Below, piece by piece: positions 17,465 to 25,362 of a stretch of 64,000 nt of DNA. The stretch lies in assembly GCA_016870915.1 (NCBI GenBank), contig VFZY01000001.1, positions 1 to 64,000 of the forward strand, given 5' to 3'. Origin of the DNA: Acidobacteriota bacterium (GTDB lineage: Bacteria > Acidobacteriota > Terriglobia > Bryobacterales > Bryobacteraceae). Position 1 is the stretch's first letter. Each line of letters opens with the position of its first letter. Made by a program: the position numbers and the translations under genes. Under the pieces are notes generated by a model that saw nothing but the letters and a program-made list of their open reading frames with translations, made no database searches and had not been told where the DNA came from.

Positions 17465-17967
17465 ATGCGAGCCTTGAAGAAGTGGTGATTGTCGATCGCG
17501 AGAATCGCGTCACCGGCCAGGCAACACGAGGCGAGATGCGGGCGCGTGGCCTGATTCACCGGGCGACGTATATCCTAGTTTTCAACTCCGCGGGGCAAAT
17601 TTTCGTTCAACACCGGACGATGACCAAGGATGTTTACCCCGGCTATCTGGACCCGGTGACCGGTGGCGTGGTGTTGGCTGGTGAGAGCTATGAGGAGTCG
17701 GCTGAACGCGAGTTGGCGGAAGAGATCGGGGTGCGGGGCGTCGAGATCGCCCGCCACGGCGACTTCTACTTCGAGAGCGAGGCGCCGGTTTGGGGGGCGC
17801 TCTTCAGTTGCACCTGGGATGGGCCGCTGGTGTATCAGCCCGAAGAGGTGGCCGGTGGCGAGTGGATGAATCCCGAAGAGGCCCTGGCGCGAGCCGGAAC
17901 GGAGAACTTCACCCCGGATGGTCTGGTGGCGGTGAGGCTCTGGTTGGAGCGGTACCGTCAGCGGTAG
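17461..17967 (+). CDS. Nudix hydrolase, YfcD/IDI-like
   Basis: A 168-residue protein. An N-terminal EVVIVDRENRVTGQATRGEMRARGLIHRATYILVFNSAGQIFVQHRT resembles the YfcD and isopentenyl-diphosphate isomerase-like branch. The Nudix box GGVVLAGESYEESAERELAEEIGV (about 67-90) is complete: G, E five residues on, and RELAEEIG. ATG 17461 overlaps the stop of the binding-protein gene (ATGA), suggesting translational coupling. Pairing a Nudix enzyme with an NMT1-type binding protein could point to salvage of a phosphorylated cofactor precursor, but that is inference. Its 3' end overlaps the convergent PPC gene by 10 bp. Confidence 0.88.
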   Translation: MNASLEEVVIVDRENRVTGQATRGEMRARGLIHRATYILVFNSAGQIFVQHRTMTKDVYPGYLDPVTGGVVLAGESYEESAERELAEEIGVRGVEIARHGDFYFESEAPVWGALFSCTWDGPLVYQPEEVAGGEWMNPEEALARAGTENFTPDGLVAVRLWLERYRQR

Positions 17968-18512
17968 GTCTTGTCGTCGAGCCTGGTGAGATCGGCGTTA
18001 TCGTCGAGGATGCCAAGCGTGACGATGGCAAAGGTGAAAACGTTCGTGCCTGGCTCGATGTGGCCGCCGAACGCCCGGTGTTCATCGGCCATGGTCATGT
18101 GAGCGTGAATCTTGCCGTTCATGACGTAGCCGTTGATGCTGATGATATCGGCGGGTGTGGACGGGTCCTTCAAGTAGACGTTCTTCGAAGGAAAGGTCCG
18201 GTTGCTCACCGAGTGGATGTGATAGTTGCGCACGGATCCGACGCCGCTCAGGAAGACAGCGTTCTTGATCTTGTGCTGCTTGACCATCTGCTCCAGGCCC
18301 GCGAGCAGGTCCGCCTGGTATTTGAAGCGCAGAATCACCACGCGCTTGATGTCGGCGGCCACGGCGTAGACATCGGGAACCGCGGCGGAGTTGGGTTTGG
18401 CGTCATCGGCGGGCGTGGTGGCCTTGGTAATCTCGGTGCGCGTGACCTGGGCGGAGACAGAGGCGGCGCAAAGCAGGGTGGCGCAAAGCAGGGTGGCAAT
18501 GAGAGTGTGCAC
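17958..18512 (-). CDS. Secreted PPC-domain (DUF296) protein
   Basis: A 184-residue protein starting at GTG 18512. The signal peptide contains a duplicated ATLLC motif produced by a 15-bp tandem repeat. The mature part has a DUF296/PPC fold: RVVILRFKYQADLLAGLEQMVKQHKIKNAVFLSGVGSVRNYHIHSV ... INGYVMNGKIHAHMTMADEHRAFGGHIEPGTNVFTFAIVTLG. The HxHxTM...H...GGH pattern is the metal-binding site of bacterial PPC proteins. Most PPC proteins are cytosolic or AT-hook fused, so an exported one is less common. Last gene of a probable three-gene minus-strand operon. Confidence 0.8.
   Translation of the reverse strand: MHTLIATLLCATLLCAASVSAQVTRTEITKATTPADDAKPNSAAVPDVYAVAADIKRVVILRFKYQADLLAGLEQMVKQHKIKNAVFLSGVGSVRNYHIHSVSNRTFPSKNVYLKDPSTPADIISINGYVMNGKIHAHMTMADEHRAFGGHIEPGTNVFTFAIVTLGILDDNADLTRLDDKTYR
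18465..18497 (-). repeat. 15-bp tandem duplication inside a signal peptide
   Basis: GGCGCAAAGCAGGGT occurs at 18465-18479 and again at 18480-18494 with no mismatch, and the next three bases continue the unit. On the coding strand it yields ATLLC-ATLLC-A in the hydrophobic core of the PPC protein's signal peptide. The length is a multiple of three, so the frame is kept. This looks like a recent slippage duplication. Confidence 0.85.
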
Positions 18513-18521
18513 GATTTTCAG

Positions 18522-19436
18522 TTAGACCTTGTCGATCACTTTGAGCAGGGCGGTGAGGGACGTGCGGCTGGCATGAGCTTTGCCGAGCGGGCTCTTGTAG
18601 TGGGTTTCAAGGGTAAAGGTACCGCGATAGCCGGCCTTGAGCAGGTCGCGGATCTGGCCCAGGTTGTCCATTTCGCCTTCCCCGACGGCGGTCCAGTCGC
18701 CTTTTTGACCATTAGCGGCTTTGCGGTAATCGCGCAGATGGACGTGAATGATTCTGGCCGGATCCAGCTTGCGGTAGCCGTCGGGGTAAGCCTGTTCGCC
18801 GGAGAGGCCGGCGTTGTTGGGATCCCACGTCAGGCCGAGCGCCGGATGCTGCACGGCCTTCAGCAGATTGGCGGCCTCGGCGCCGGTGGATACATAGCTG
18901 CTGCCGACGTTTTCAAGAGCCAGTTGGAAGCCGCGTTCACCGGCCATGCGGGCCGCCTGCGCGACCAGTTCGTAGATGCGAGGGTAGTGCTTCGGATCGG
19001 CGGCGCTGCCCTGGTAGGTGAAGGCAAAGGTGCGGATCCTGGTGGTGCCCATGATCTTGGCGCGTTCAAACGCCGAGTTCAGCAGCGCCCATTGATTGTC
19101 GAGTGTGGCCCGGCCTTCGGGAGTCTCCATGGGCAGCGGAATCTTGAAAAACGCGGTGCCGAGCGTGGAAGTCTGGATCTTGTGCGCATCGAAGATGCCC
19201 CGCAGTTCATGGATCTTTTCCAGTGGCTGCGCGGTATTGTACTTGCCCCAGACGTTGCGGATCTCAGCCCAGTTCAGGTTGAACTCGCGGAGAAACTTCG
19301 CGGCCGCCGCGGGGTCGTCATCGATCTCATCGGTGGTGACTCCGAGTTTGATCCGGTCGAGCGGCAGCGCGGCCAGGGGCACAGCGGCGGCGGAGGCGAG
19401 CCAGCGGCGGCGGGTGATGGAAACCATGGCTGTCAT
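18522..19436 (-). CDS. Secreted sugar phosphate isomerase/epimerase-like TIM-barrel protein
   Basis: A 304-residue protein with a twin-arginine-like leader (ITRRRWLASAAAVPLAALPL). The rest is an AP-endonuclease-2/xylose-isomerase-like TIM barrel: IKLGVTTDEIDDDPAAAAKFLREFNLNWAEIRN, ERGFQLALENVGSSYVSTGAEAANLLKAV, LTWDPNNAGLSG, IIHVHLRDYRK and a C-terminal YRGTFTLETHYKSP. The Glu, Asp and His of the metal site are in ALEN, TWDPNN and HVHLRD. The ATG at 19436 begins one base after the TAA of the upstream gene, which suggests coupling; a second Met at 19427 is possible. The substrate is unknown, probably an exported sugar or polyol. Confidence 0.82.
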   Translation of the reverse strand: MTAMVSITRRRWLASAAAVPLAALPLDRIKLGVTTDEIDDDPAAAAKFLREFNLNWAEIRNVWGKYNTAQPLEKIHELRGIFDAHKIQTSTLGTAFFKIPLPMETPEGRATLDNQWALLNSAFERAKIMGTTRIRTFAFTYQGSAADPKHYPRIYELVAQAARMAGERGFQLALENVGSSYVSTGAEAANLLKAVQHPALGLTWDPNNAGLSGEQAYPDGYRKLDPARIIHVHLRDYRKAANGQKGDWTAVGEGEMDNLGQIRDLLKAGYRGTFTLETHYKSPLGKAHASRTSLTALLKVIDKV

Positions 19437-19437
19437 T

Positions 19438-21123
19438 TTATCTCGCCCCGCCGGCCAGCAGGAGCCGCTCGGCCAGCAGCAGGGCGTCACAGGTCCAATA
19501 CTCGCGCGGGCGCGGGGCGGGGGTTCCGGGCACGGGGCGCCGCGTCAGCACGTCAATTCTCCACGCGAATGGAATGGCTGCGCGTCCATGGACGGCGCCA
19601 AGCAGGCCGCCGGCAACCGCCGCGTTAATCCCCACCTGCCCCCCGGATTCAAGCGTTGCGCTGACGCCGGCTTCGAACGAGTGGGCCGCGAGCAGCCGGT
19701 GAAATGCGTTGTGTAACGCGACCAGAACCCAATCCGGCTTCGTTTCGAAATCGCGCGGCGGGCCGGCTTCGGCCGAAAGCAGAAGACGCTTGAGCAGACG
19801 TGCGCGCGAAACCGCATGTTCAAAGACCTGACGGGGGCCAGCGCCTGTCCGCACGGCAAACGCCACGGCGGCGGCCAGGACGGCGCTTGCCTCCTGGCAG
19901 TGGGCATGCGGGTGGGTGATGGCGGCGTCCAGCCTGGCGCACTCGTCCAGGTGGTCATCCGTGACCTGCGAACCCCAAACGCCCAGGGCAACGGCCCGAA
20001 TGAGGGCGGAACTGTCTTCGCTGGCGGAAAGCTTGGCGCCGCCGCCGAGAGCGGATTTGAGGGCCGCGCCGGGATCGGATGGATTCGAAGCAAGCCAGGC
20101 GCGATAGGCGGCGATGACAGGCAGAGGTTCGAAGGCCTCATGGTCGGCGAGACAGCGCGCCAGGCCGGTGGCGAGTTCAGCGGGTGGAGCGCCGGACAAG
20201 GCCGCGCCAAGCAGGGCTCCCTGGGCTCTTGACAGGCATTCCGGCCGGGCGATCTTGCGGTCCCGGACGGGAACCGCCAGAACGTGGTTGCGCCGGTCAG
20301 GCGGCGGGAGCGGGGTGTTGGGCGGGTCCAGCTTGAAGCTGGCCAGATGCCGGATGAGCGGAGGTGGCCCGGCCAGGCAACGGCCCTCGCATTCGCCGCT
20401 GCCATCGCGGCCATAGGCCACAGGGCGTGCACTGCCGTCCACCAGATCGGCTCCGGCGCTTCGCAGAAGGGCGTGACCGGCCGCGATGTCCCAGGCGGAA
20501 AGCGTGTGGATGGAGGTGGTGGCGTCACCTTCACCGGCGGCCACCAGCGCCAGGCGGTAGGCGATGCTGGGCAGGCAGAGGTAGCGCATCGGGGCCAGGC
20601 GGGTGACCGTGATTTCGGCGCGGCGATCACCGTGTTGCGAAACCAGGAGCAGCGTACTGGAATCCACCGCATCGGGCCAGACGCGGCTTACGGGTTGGCC
20701 GTTGCGATGGACAGGACCTTGCCCTTCCGCCCAGGTGATGAGATCGCCGGAATCATCGGGGGCGGCGTAGGCGAAGACGACGCCAAGCACGGGTTGACCT
20801 TCGCGAAGCAGGGCGATGGAAACCGCGGCGCCACGATAGCCGCGGAAGAAGCCGCTGGTGCCGTCATTCGGATCGACCAGCCAGCAGTGGCCCGCGGGAT
20901 CGCGTACGGCGGCGCGCAAGCCACGCTCCTCGCCACGGAAACCGTAGCCGGGGAACGCGGCGTTGAGGGCTGCGAAGATGCCGTCTTCGGCCTCTCCATC
21001 CGCGTCGGCTTTGTGAGCGGTCCCTCGCGGACCGCCTGGGCGATAAAACTCGCCCAGCAGCAACGCTCCGGCCTCGCGCGCGGCGCTAATGGCGGAATCC
21101 AACTGTGCGGAATAATCGAACAC
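19438..21123 (-). CDS. Fusion: inositol monophosphatase-family domain + degenerate ADP-ribosylglycohydrolase-like domain
   Basis: A 561-residue two-domain protein. Residues about 5-265 are an IMPase/CysQ-family phosphatase with all metal motifs: GFRGEERG (about 62), WLVDPNDGTSGFFRG (about 80) and SAWDIAAGHALL (about 208). Residues about 290-555 resemble an ADP-ribosylglycohydrolase: LSRAQGALLGAALSGA, THPHAHCQEASAVLAAAVAFA, and GGQVGINAAVAGGLLGAVHGRAAIP. In active enzymes the last block carries GGDxDTN and an N-terminal TDDT; neither acidic cluster is present here (QVGIN replaces it). The first domain should be an active sugar/nucleotide phosphatase, whereas the second is probably non-catalytic. 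GTG 21123 has AAGGA upstream. First gene of a three-gene operon. Confidence 0.78.
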   Translation of the reverse strand: MFDYSAQLDSAISAAREAGALLLGEFYRPGGPRGTAHKADADGEAEDGIFAALNAAFPGYGFRGEERGLRAAVRDPAGHCWLVDPNDGTSGFFRGYRGAAVSIALLREGQPVLGVVFAYAAPDDSGDLITWAEGQGPVHRNGQPVSRVWPDAVDSSTLLLVSQHGDRRAEITVTRLAPMRYLCLPSIAYRLALVAAGEGDATTSIHTLSAWDIAAGHALLRSAGADLVDGSARPVAYGRDGSGECEGRCLAGPPPLIRHLASFKLDPPNTPLPPPDRRNHVLAVPVRDRKIARPECLSRAQGALLGAALSGAPPAELATGLARCLADHEAFEPLPVIAAYRAWLASNPSDPGAALKSALGGGAKLSASEDSSALIRAVALGVWGSQVTDDHLDECARLDAAITHPHAHCQEASAVLAAAVAFAVRTGAGPRQVFEHAVSRARLLKRLLLSAEAGPPRDFETKPDWVLVALHNAFHRLLAAHSFEAGVSATLESGGQVGINAAVAGGLLGAVHGRAAIPFAWRIDVLTRRPVPGTPAPRPREYWTCDALLLAERLLLAGGAR

Positions 21124-21189
21124 CGGTTCCTTCAGGCTAGCAGGCGTGCCGGTTTCATCGCGGCGCGCCGGTCCGGTAGGCTAGAAGGG

Positions 21190-21993
21190 ATGCGAGTTCC
21201 AATGTTCCGCGCGCTGGGAGTGTTGCTGGCGTGTAGTCTGGCGGCCCAGCGCAGGGACGAGCTTCGGAATCCGGTGGATGGCTCACCAGAAGCCATTGAG
21301 GCGGGGCGCAAGCTGTACGTGAATTCGTGCAGCGGTTGCCACGGGGCGAACGCGGAAGGCGGACGCGGACCGCGTCTGCACAGTTCACGGTTCGTTCGCA
21401 ATGCCGGCGATGAGCGGCTGTTCGATTCGCTGAAGAGTGGAATCAAGGGTTCCGACATGCCGGCCACGCCGCTGCCCGATGACCAGATCTGGCGGATCCT
21501 GGCGTTTGTGCGGTCGCTCAACGCATCGGCCTATGAGACGCCAGTCGCGGGCGATGCGGCGGCGGGGGGCCAATTGTTCGAGTCGGCCGGGTGCCGGAAC
21601 TGCCACCAGATCGCGGGCAAGGGCGGGGTGCTGGGTCCGGATCTGACCAATCTGGGTTTGACTCGTTCCGTCGCGTCGATCCGTGAGTCGATTCTGAAGC
21701 CCAATGAGCGCTGGACCGAGGGCCACCGGGGCGTGACGGTGATTTTCCGCGATGGCGGGAAGCTCGAGGGTGTGGCTCGCAACAACACCAACTATGCGCT
21801 TCAGGTTCTGGATGCCCGGGGTGCGCTGCATCATGTGGACAAGGCTCAGGTGGAAGAGCTGGCATGGAGCCGGAAATCGTTGATGCCGGAAGACTATCAG
21901 ACACGGCTGGGACGGCAGGGTTTGAATGACCTGATCGCGTTTCTGAGCCGTCAGGCCGGGCGTGCTCCGGCCCCGAAGGAGGAAGCACGTTGA
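21190..21993 (+). CDS. Exported diheme c-type cytochrome with PVC-type heme-binding domain
   Basis: A 267-residue protein. After a short signal (about 5-19), residues about 35-115 form a small cytochrome c domain with heme motif CSGCH at 47-51 and candidate Met ligand in GSDMPATPLPDDQIWRILAFVRSL. Residues about 125-225 carry a second heme motif, CRNCH, and match the putative heme-binding domain known from Pirellula/Verrucomicrobium proteins: GGVLGPDLTNLG, SIRESILKPNERWTEGHRGVTVIFRDGGKLEGVARNNTNYALQVLD. It overlaps the following PQQ dehydrogenase gene by 4 bp, so it is probably the enzyme's electron acceptor. TAGGCT stands 7 nt before ATG 21190, with AGAAGGG in between. Confidence 0.88.
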   Translation: MRVPMFRALGVLLACSLAAQRRDELRNPVDGSPEAIEAGRKLYVNSCSGCHGANAEGGRGPRLHSSRFVRNAGDERLFDSLKSGIKGSDMPATPLPDDQIWRILAFVRSLNASAYETPVAGDAAAGGQLFESAGCRNCHQIAGKGGVLGPDLTNLGLTRSVASIRESILKPNERWTEGHRGVTVIFRDGGKLEGVARNNTNYALQVLDARGALHHVDKAQVEELAWSRKSLMPEDYQTRLGRQGLNDLIAFLSRQAGRAPAPKEEAR

Positions 21994-23594
21994 GGCTGTT
22001 TCTGGTTGCACTTGCCGCGACGGTCGCGGTGTGGGGGCAGGTCTCCTATGAGCAGATCCGCAATGGCATGGGCGCTGAGTGGCTAACCTATGCGGGCGAC
22101 TATTCGGGGAAGCGGCACAGCCCGCTGAAGCAGATCACGGTGGCCAACGCCAATCAGCTCGCGGCCAAGTGGGTGTATCACATGGAGGTGGGCCGCAGGC
22201 TGGAGTGCGTGCCACTGGTGCACGACGGCGTGATGTACGTCACCAACTCGAACGAAGTGCATGCCCTGGACGCGCGCACCGGCCGCCGGATCTGGATGTT
22301 CAAGGACGAGCAGGTGAAGGGGTCGCGCGTGAATCGCGGCGCGGCGGTGCTGGGCGAGCGGGTGTACTTTGTCACTACCGACGCGCATCTTGTGGCGCTC
22401 AACCGGCGCACCGGCGCCCTGATCTGGAGCAAGCAGTACGCGGACCCGGCCAAGGGGTACTTTGGTTCCGCGGCGCCACTGGCCGTGAAGAACCGGCTGA
22501 TCGTGGGCGTCGGGGGTGGGGACAGCGGCATGCGCGGCTTCGTGGCCGCGCTTTCGGCCGAGACAGGCGACGAGCTTTGGAAGACCTACACGATTCCGGC
22601 GCGCGGTGAACCGGGATCCGAAACCTGGGACGAGAAAGTGATCGACTGGGGCGGCGGCGGCACCTGGCTGAGCGGCACCTTCGACCCCGAATTGAACCTG
22701 CTGTATTGGACCACCGGCAACCCCTGGCCCGATTTCTATGGCGGCGACCGGAAGGGAGACAACCTCTATTCGGACTCCGTCCTTGCACTGGATGCCACGA
22801 CGGGCAAGATGAAATGGCACTTCCAGTTCACGCCGCACGACGTCTGGGACTGGGATGCACAGGCCTGGCCGGTGCTCATCGAGATGCCGTGGGAAGGCAA
22901 GCCCCGCAAAGTACTGCTGCACGCCAACCGCAATGGATTCTTCTATGTGATCGACCGGGTGACGGGCGAGTTCCTGCGTGCCACGCCCTATGTGGACAAA
23001 CTGACGTGGGCCAGGGGCGTGGATCCGAAAGGACGACCCATCGTGGTTCCGGGACAGGTGCCCTCGCCCGCGGGAACGAAGATCTGCCCGGCGGTGCGCG
23101 GGGCGTCCAATTGGATGTCGCCGTCGTTCAACCCGGAAACGGGGCTGCTGCATGTGCCGGTGCTTGAGCAGTGCGATATCTACACCAGTTCGGCCAAGGA
23201 TCCGCAACCGATGAAGGGCTTCGCCGGCACAGGAGGCGAACAGATCCCCGCCGAGCCGGGCAAGTTCTACATGCGCGCTCTTGATCCAAAGACCGGCAAG
23301 CGGATCTGGGAATATCCCATGACGGGCCCCGTCACGATGTGGGCAGGAACGGTCTCAACCGCTGGCGGCGTGCTGTTCTTTGGCGACGACGACGGGCAAC
23401 TGGTGGCGGTTGAATCGAAGACCGGGCGCCATCTGTGGCATTTCCAGATGGGGCAGATGCTCACCGCATCGCCGATCACCTGGGAACTGGATGGCAGGCA
23501 ATATGTGACCATCGCGGCGCAGACCGACGTATTCACGTTTGGCCTGCATGAGGCCCAGCGCTCCATTCCGGTTGTGCGCGAGCGCGAGAAGTAG
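21990..23594 (+). CDS. PQQ-dependent alcohol/methanol-type dehydrogenase (quinoprotein)
   Basis: A 534-residue periplasmic quinoprotein. The TTG start at 21990 has AAGGAGG at 21977-21983 with a 6-nt spacer, and overlaps the cytochrome stop. A Sec signal (about 1-16) is followed by WLTYAGDYSGKRHSPLKQIT, a classic N-terminus of the methanol/ethanol dehydrogenase family. Tryptophan-docking repeats such as LDARTGRRIWMF and VALNRRTGALIW follow. WTTGNPWPDFYGG supplies the metal-binding Asn. The catalytic block reads HDVWDWDA; the second Asp, two residues after the catalytic one, is the position linked to lanthanide use in XoxF-type enzymes. No fused heme domain is present, and the cytochrome upstream likely fills that role. 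Confidence 0.92.
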   Translation: MRLFLVALAATVAVWGQVSYEQIRNGMGAEWLTYAGDYSGKRHSPLKQITVANANQLAAKWVYHMEVGRRLECVPLVHDGVMYVTNSNEVHALDARTGRRIWMFKDEQVKGSRVNRGAAVLGERVYFVTTDAHLVALNRRTGALIWSKQYADPAKGYFGSAAPLAVKNRLIVGVGGGDSGMRGFVAALSAETGDELWKTYTIPARGEPGSETWDEKVIDWGGGGTWLSGTFDPELNLLYWTTGNPWPDFYGGDRKGDNLYSDSVLALDATTGKMKWHFQFTPHDVWDWDAQAWPVLIEMPWEGKPRKVLLHANRNGFFYVIDRVTGEFLRATPYVDKLTWARGVDPKGRPIVVPGQVPSPAGTKICPAVRGASNWMSPSFNPETGLLHVPVLEQCDIYTSSAKDPQPMKGFAGTGGEQIPAEPGKFYMRALDPKTGKRIWEYPMTGPVTMWAGTVSTAGGVLFFGDDDGQLVAVESKTGRHLWHFQMGQMLTASPITWELDGRQYVTIAAQTDVFTFGLHEAQRSIPVVREREK

Positions 23595-23601
23595 CCTGGC
23601 C

Positions 23602-24483
23602 GTGCCCGAGCTTCCGGATATCACGGTGTACCTGGAGGCGCTTGAGGCTCGCGTTCTTGGGCACACGTTCGAGCGGGCCCGGCTGGCAACGCCGTTTCTC
23701 TTGCGTTCCGTGGAGCCGGCGCTCGACGAGGCCGAGGGACACACGGTGGCGGCCCTGCGGCGCGTGGGCAAACGGATCGCGCTGGGCCTGGACAACGGCG
23801 TCTGGCTGGTGCTGCATCTGATGATCGCGGGGCGGCTGCATTGGGCCAGGCGGCAGGCGAAGATTCCAGGCGGCAAGAGAGGCCTGGCGGCATTTGATTT
23901 TTCCAGCGGCACTCTGCTGCTGACCGAAGCGGGCACGCAGAGGCGGGCCTCCCTTCTGCTGGCCCGCGGCGAGGAAGGCTTGCAGGCGATCGACCCGGGC
24001 GGCATCGACGTGTTCGCGGCATCGCCCGAGGAGTTCGCGCGAGCGCTCACGCGTGAGAACCATACGCTCAAGCGAGCGCTCACCGATCCTCGCGTGTTTT
24101 CCGGCATTGGTAATGCCTACTCCGATGAGATCCTGCACCGGGCCGGACTTTCGCCCGTGCAACTGACTCAGAAGATGCAGCCGGAGCAGCTGGAAAGGCT
24201 GCGTGATGCAGTCCGTGCAACGCTCACCGAATGGACCGCCAGGCTGCGGGCAGAGGCGGCCGGGGAATTCCCCGAAGGCGTCACGGCGTTCCGGCCGGAC
24301 ATGGCGGTGCATGGGCGATTCAAACTTCCCTGCCCTGTGTGCGGCGGCAAAGTTCAGCGGATCCGGTACGCTTCCAATGAGACGAACTACTGCCCGAAGT
24401 GCCAGACCGGGGGCCGGCTGCTGGCGGACCGCGCGCTGTCTCGCCTGCTGGGGCAGGACTGGCCGCGGATGGCCGAAGAGTAG
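23602..24483 (+). CDS. Fpg/Nei-family DNA glycosylase
   Basis: A 293-residue cytosolic base-excision repair enzyme. GTG 23602 gives PELPDITVYLEALEARVLG, placing the catalytic Pro2 and Glu3 right after the initiator; a frame extension to 23539 would bury them. A Lys in RRVGKRIALGL fits the conserved beta-hairpin lysine. The helix-two-turn-helix region is DPRVFSGIGNAYSDEILHRAGLSP. A C-terminal zinc finger, CPVCGG...NYCPKCQTGGR, is intact. The PELPDIT start differs from the PELPEVE of standard MutM, so this is a divergent branch and its lesion preference (8-oxoG or pyrimidine) is uncertain. It lies 7 nt after the PQQ dehydrogenase, on the same strand. Confidence 0.88.
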   Translation: MPELPDITVYLEALEARVLGHTFERARLATPFLLRSVEPALDEAEGHTVAALRRVGKRIALGLDNGVWLVLHLMIAGRLHWARRQAKIPGGKRGLAAFDFSSGTLLLTEAGTQRRASLLLARGEEGLQAIDPGGIDVFAASPEEFARALTRENHTLKRALTDPRVFSGIGNAYSDEILHRAGLSPVQLTQKMQPEQLERLRDAVRATLTEWTARLRAEAAGEFPEGVTAFRPDMAVHGRFKLPCPVCGGKVQRIRYASNETNYCPKCQTGGRLLADRALSRLLGQDWPRMAEE

Positions 24484-24510
24484 GCGCATGGAACAGACGC
24501 CGGAGATACG

Positions 24511-25341
24511 GTGTCCAAGACGAAGATGATGCGGTTGACCGTGATCTTGGTTTGTCTGGGCGGGGTTTGTCTGAGCTTGACCTCTTGCGCGGCACGCAGG
24601 CCCACCCTGGGGCCGGCCCGCTGGCAGGTGGCGGCGGCACAGCCCGAATACCTGCTGCGCGGCAACGGGCCCGACATTCCCTTCAGCCAGATTTTCGAGC
24701 GCTACAACGGGTACGTGCTGGGCAAGGAGTGGCTTGAGGTGAGCGGCCCGATGCGGCTGAAGATCGAGAACGCCTACTACAGGCAGGGCATGCCGAAACG
24801 TGGTCTGAAGGGGTTTCTGGGCACCGAGATCGCACAGTACGATCTGGGGCCGGGCGAACGGCCCAGGCTGCGGGACAAGAGTTCGAACCTGACCGGGGCC
24901 CGGCCCCCGGATCAGCCCCCCGTGACAGCGTTGATGAAGATGAATCGCTGGCGCCACTACCGTTTCTTCTTCGCCTTGAAGTTCAAGAAGCTGGGCAGCG
25001 AACGGAGTTCGGTTCTGATTGGCGGCCGAACGCCGGCGGCTCTGGACGCGCTGACGAAGGCCCTGCTGACGGACGCCGACGCGGCGTGCCGCAAGCAAGA
25101 CGGGGCGTGCGTGATCTTTCCGGAGGCCTGCTCGGTTTCGCCGCAGGTGCGGGTGATGGTGAACGGCGAGGAGAAGCACTTCGTCTGGGGGTCGCCGCTG
25201 GCCGCCGTGGCCAGGTCACCCAGGCATCTGGAACTGGTCCGTCTGACGGCATCCGGATTGGTGCCTGTGGAACTCGATCCTTCGGATGCCAACGCACTGC
25301 GCCTGCCGCTGCTGCCGGGCGACAGGATCACCTGGCAGTAG
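24511..25341 (+). CDS. Putative lipoprotein, possibly GfcC-like (capsule/exopolysaccharide)
   Basis: A 276-residue protein starting at GTG 24511. The signal ends in a lipobox (LSLTSC|A at about residue 26). The mature N-terminal part has no recognised motif (EYLLRGNGPDIPFSQIFERYNGYVLG). The end (HFVWGSPLAAVARSPRHLELVRLTASGLVPVELDPSDANALRLPLLPGDRITW) resembles the SLBB-like C-terminus of GfcC/YjbG capsule-assembly proteins, where 'V-LxPGDxV' closes the domain. This link is weak and from memory. It sits between a DNA glycosylase and an ABC ATPase on the same strand. Confidence 0.5.
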   Translation: MSKTKMMRLTVILVCLGGVCLSLTSCAARRPTLGPARWQVAAAQPEYLLRGNGPDIPFSQIFERYNGYVLGKEWLEVSGPMRLKIENAYYRQGMPKRGLKGFLGTEIAQYDLGPGERPRLRDKSSNLTGARPPDQPPVTALMKMNRWRHYRFFFALKFKKLGSERSSVLIGGRTPAALDALTKALLTDADAACRKQDGACVIFPEACSVSPQVRVMVNGEEKHFVWGSPLAAVARSPRHLELVRLTASGLVPVELDPSDANALRLPLLPGDRITWQ

Positions 25342-25362
25342 CCGTCGTGGCACAGTGGAATC

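Noticed and set aside
17790-19628. 612-residue plus-strand frame across the Nudix, PPC and isomerase genes
   Set aside because: It overlaps three well-supported genes and has Gly/Val/Asp-biased shadow composition without motifs.
20284-21189. 302-residue N-terminal extension of the cytochrome frame
   Set aside because: Antisense to the IMPase-ARH gene. The cytochrome signal peptide begins at ATG 21190, preceded by AGAAGGG and a TANNNT box.
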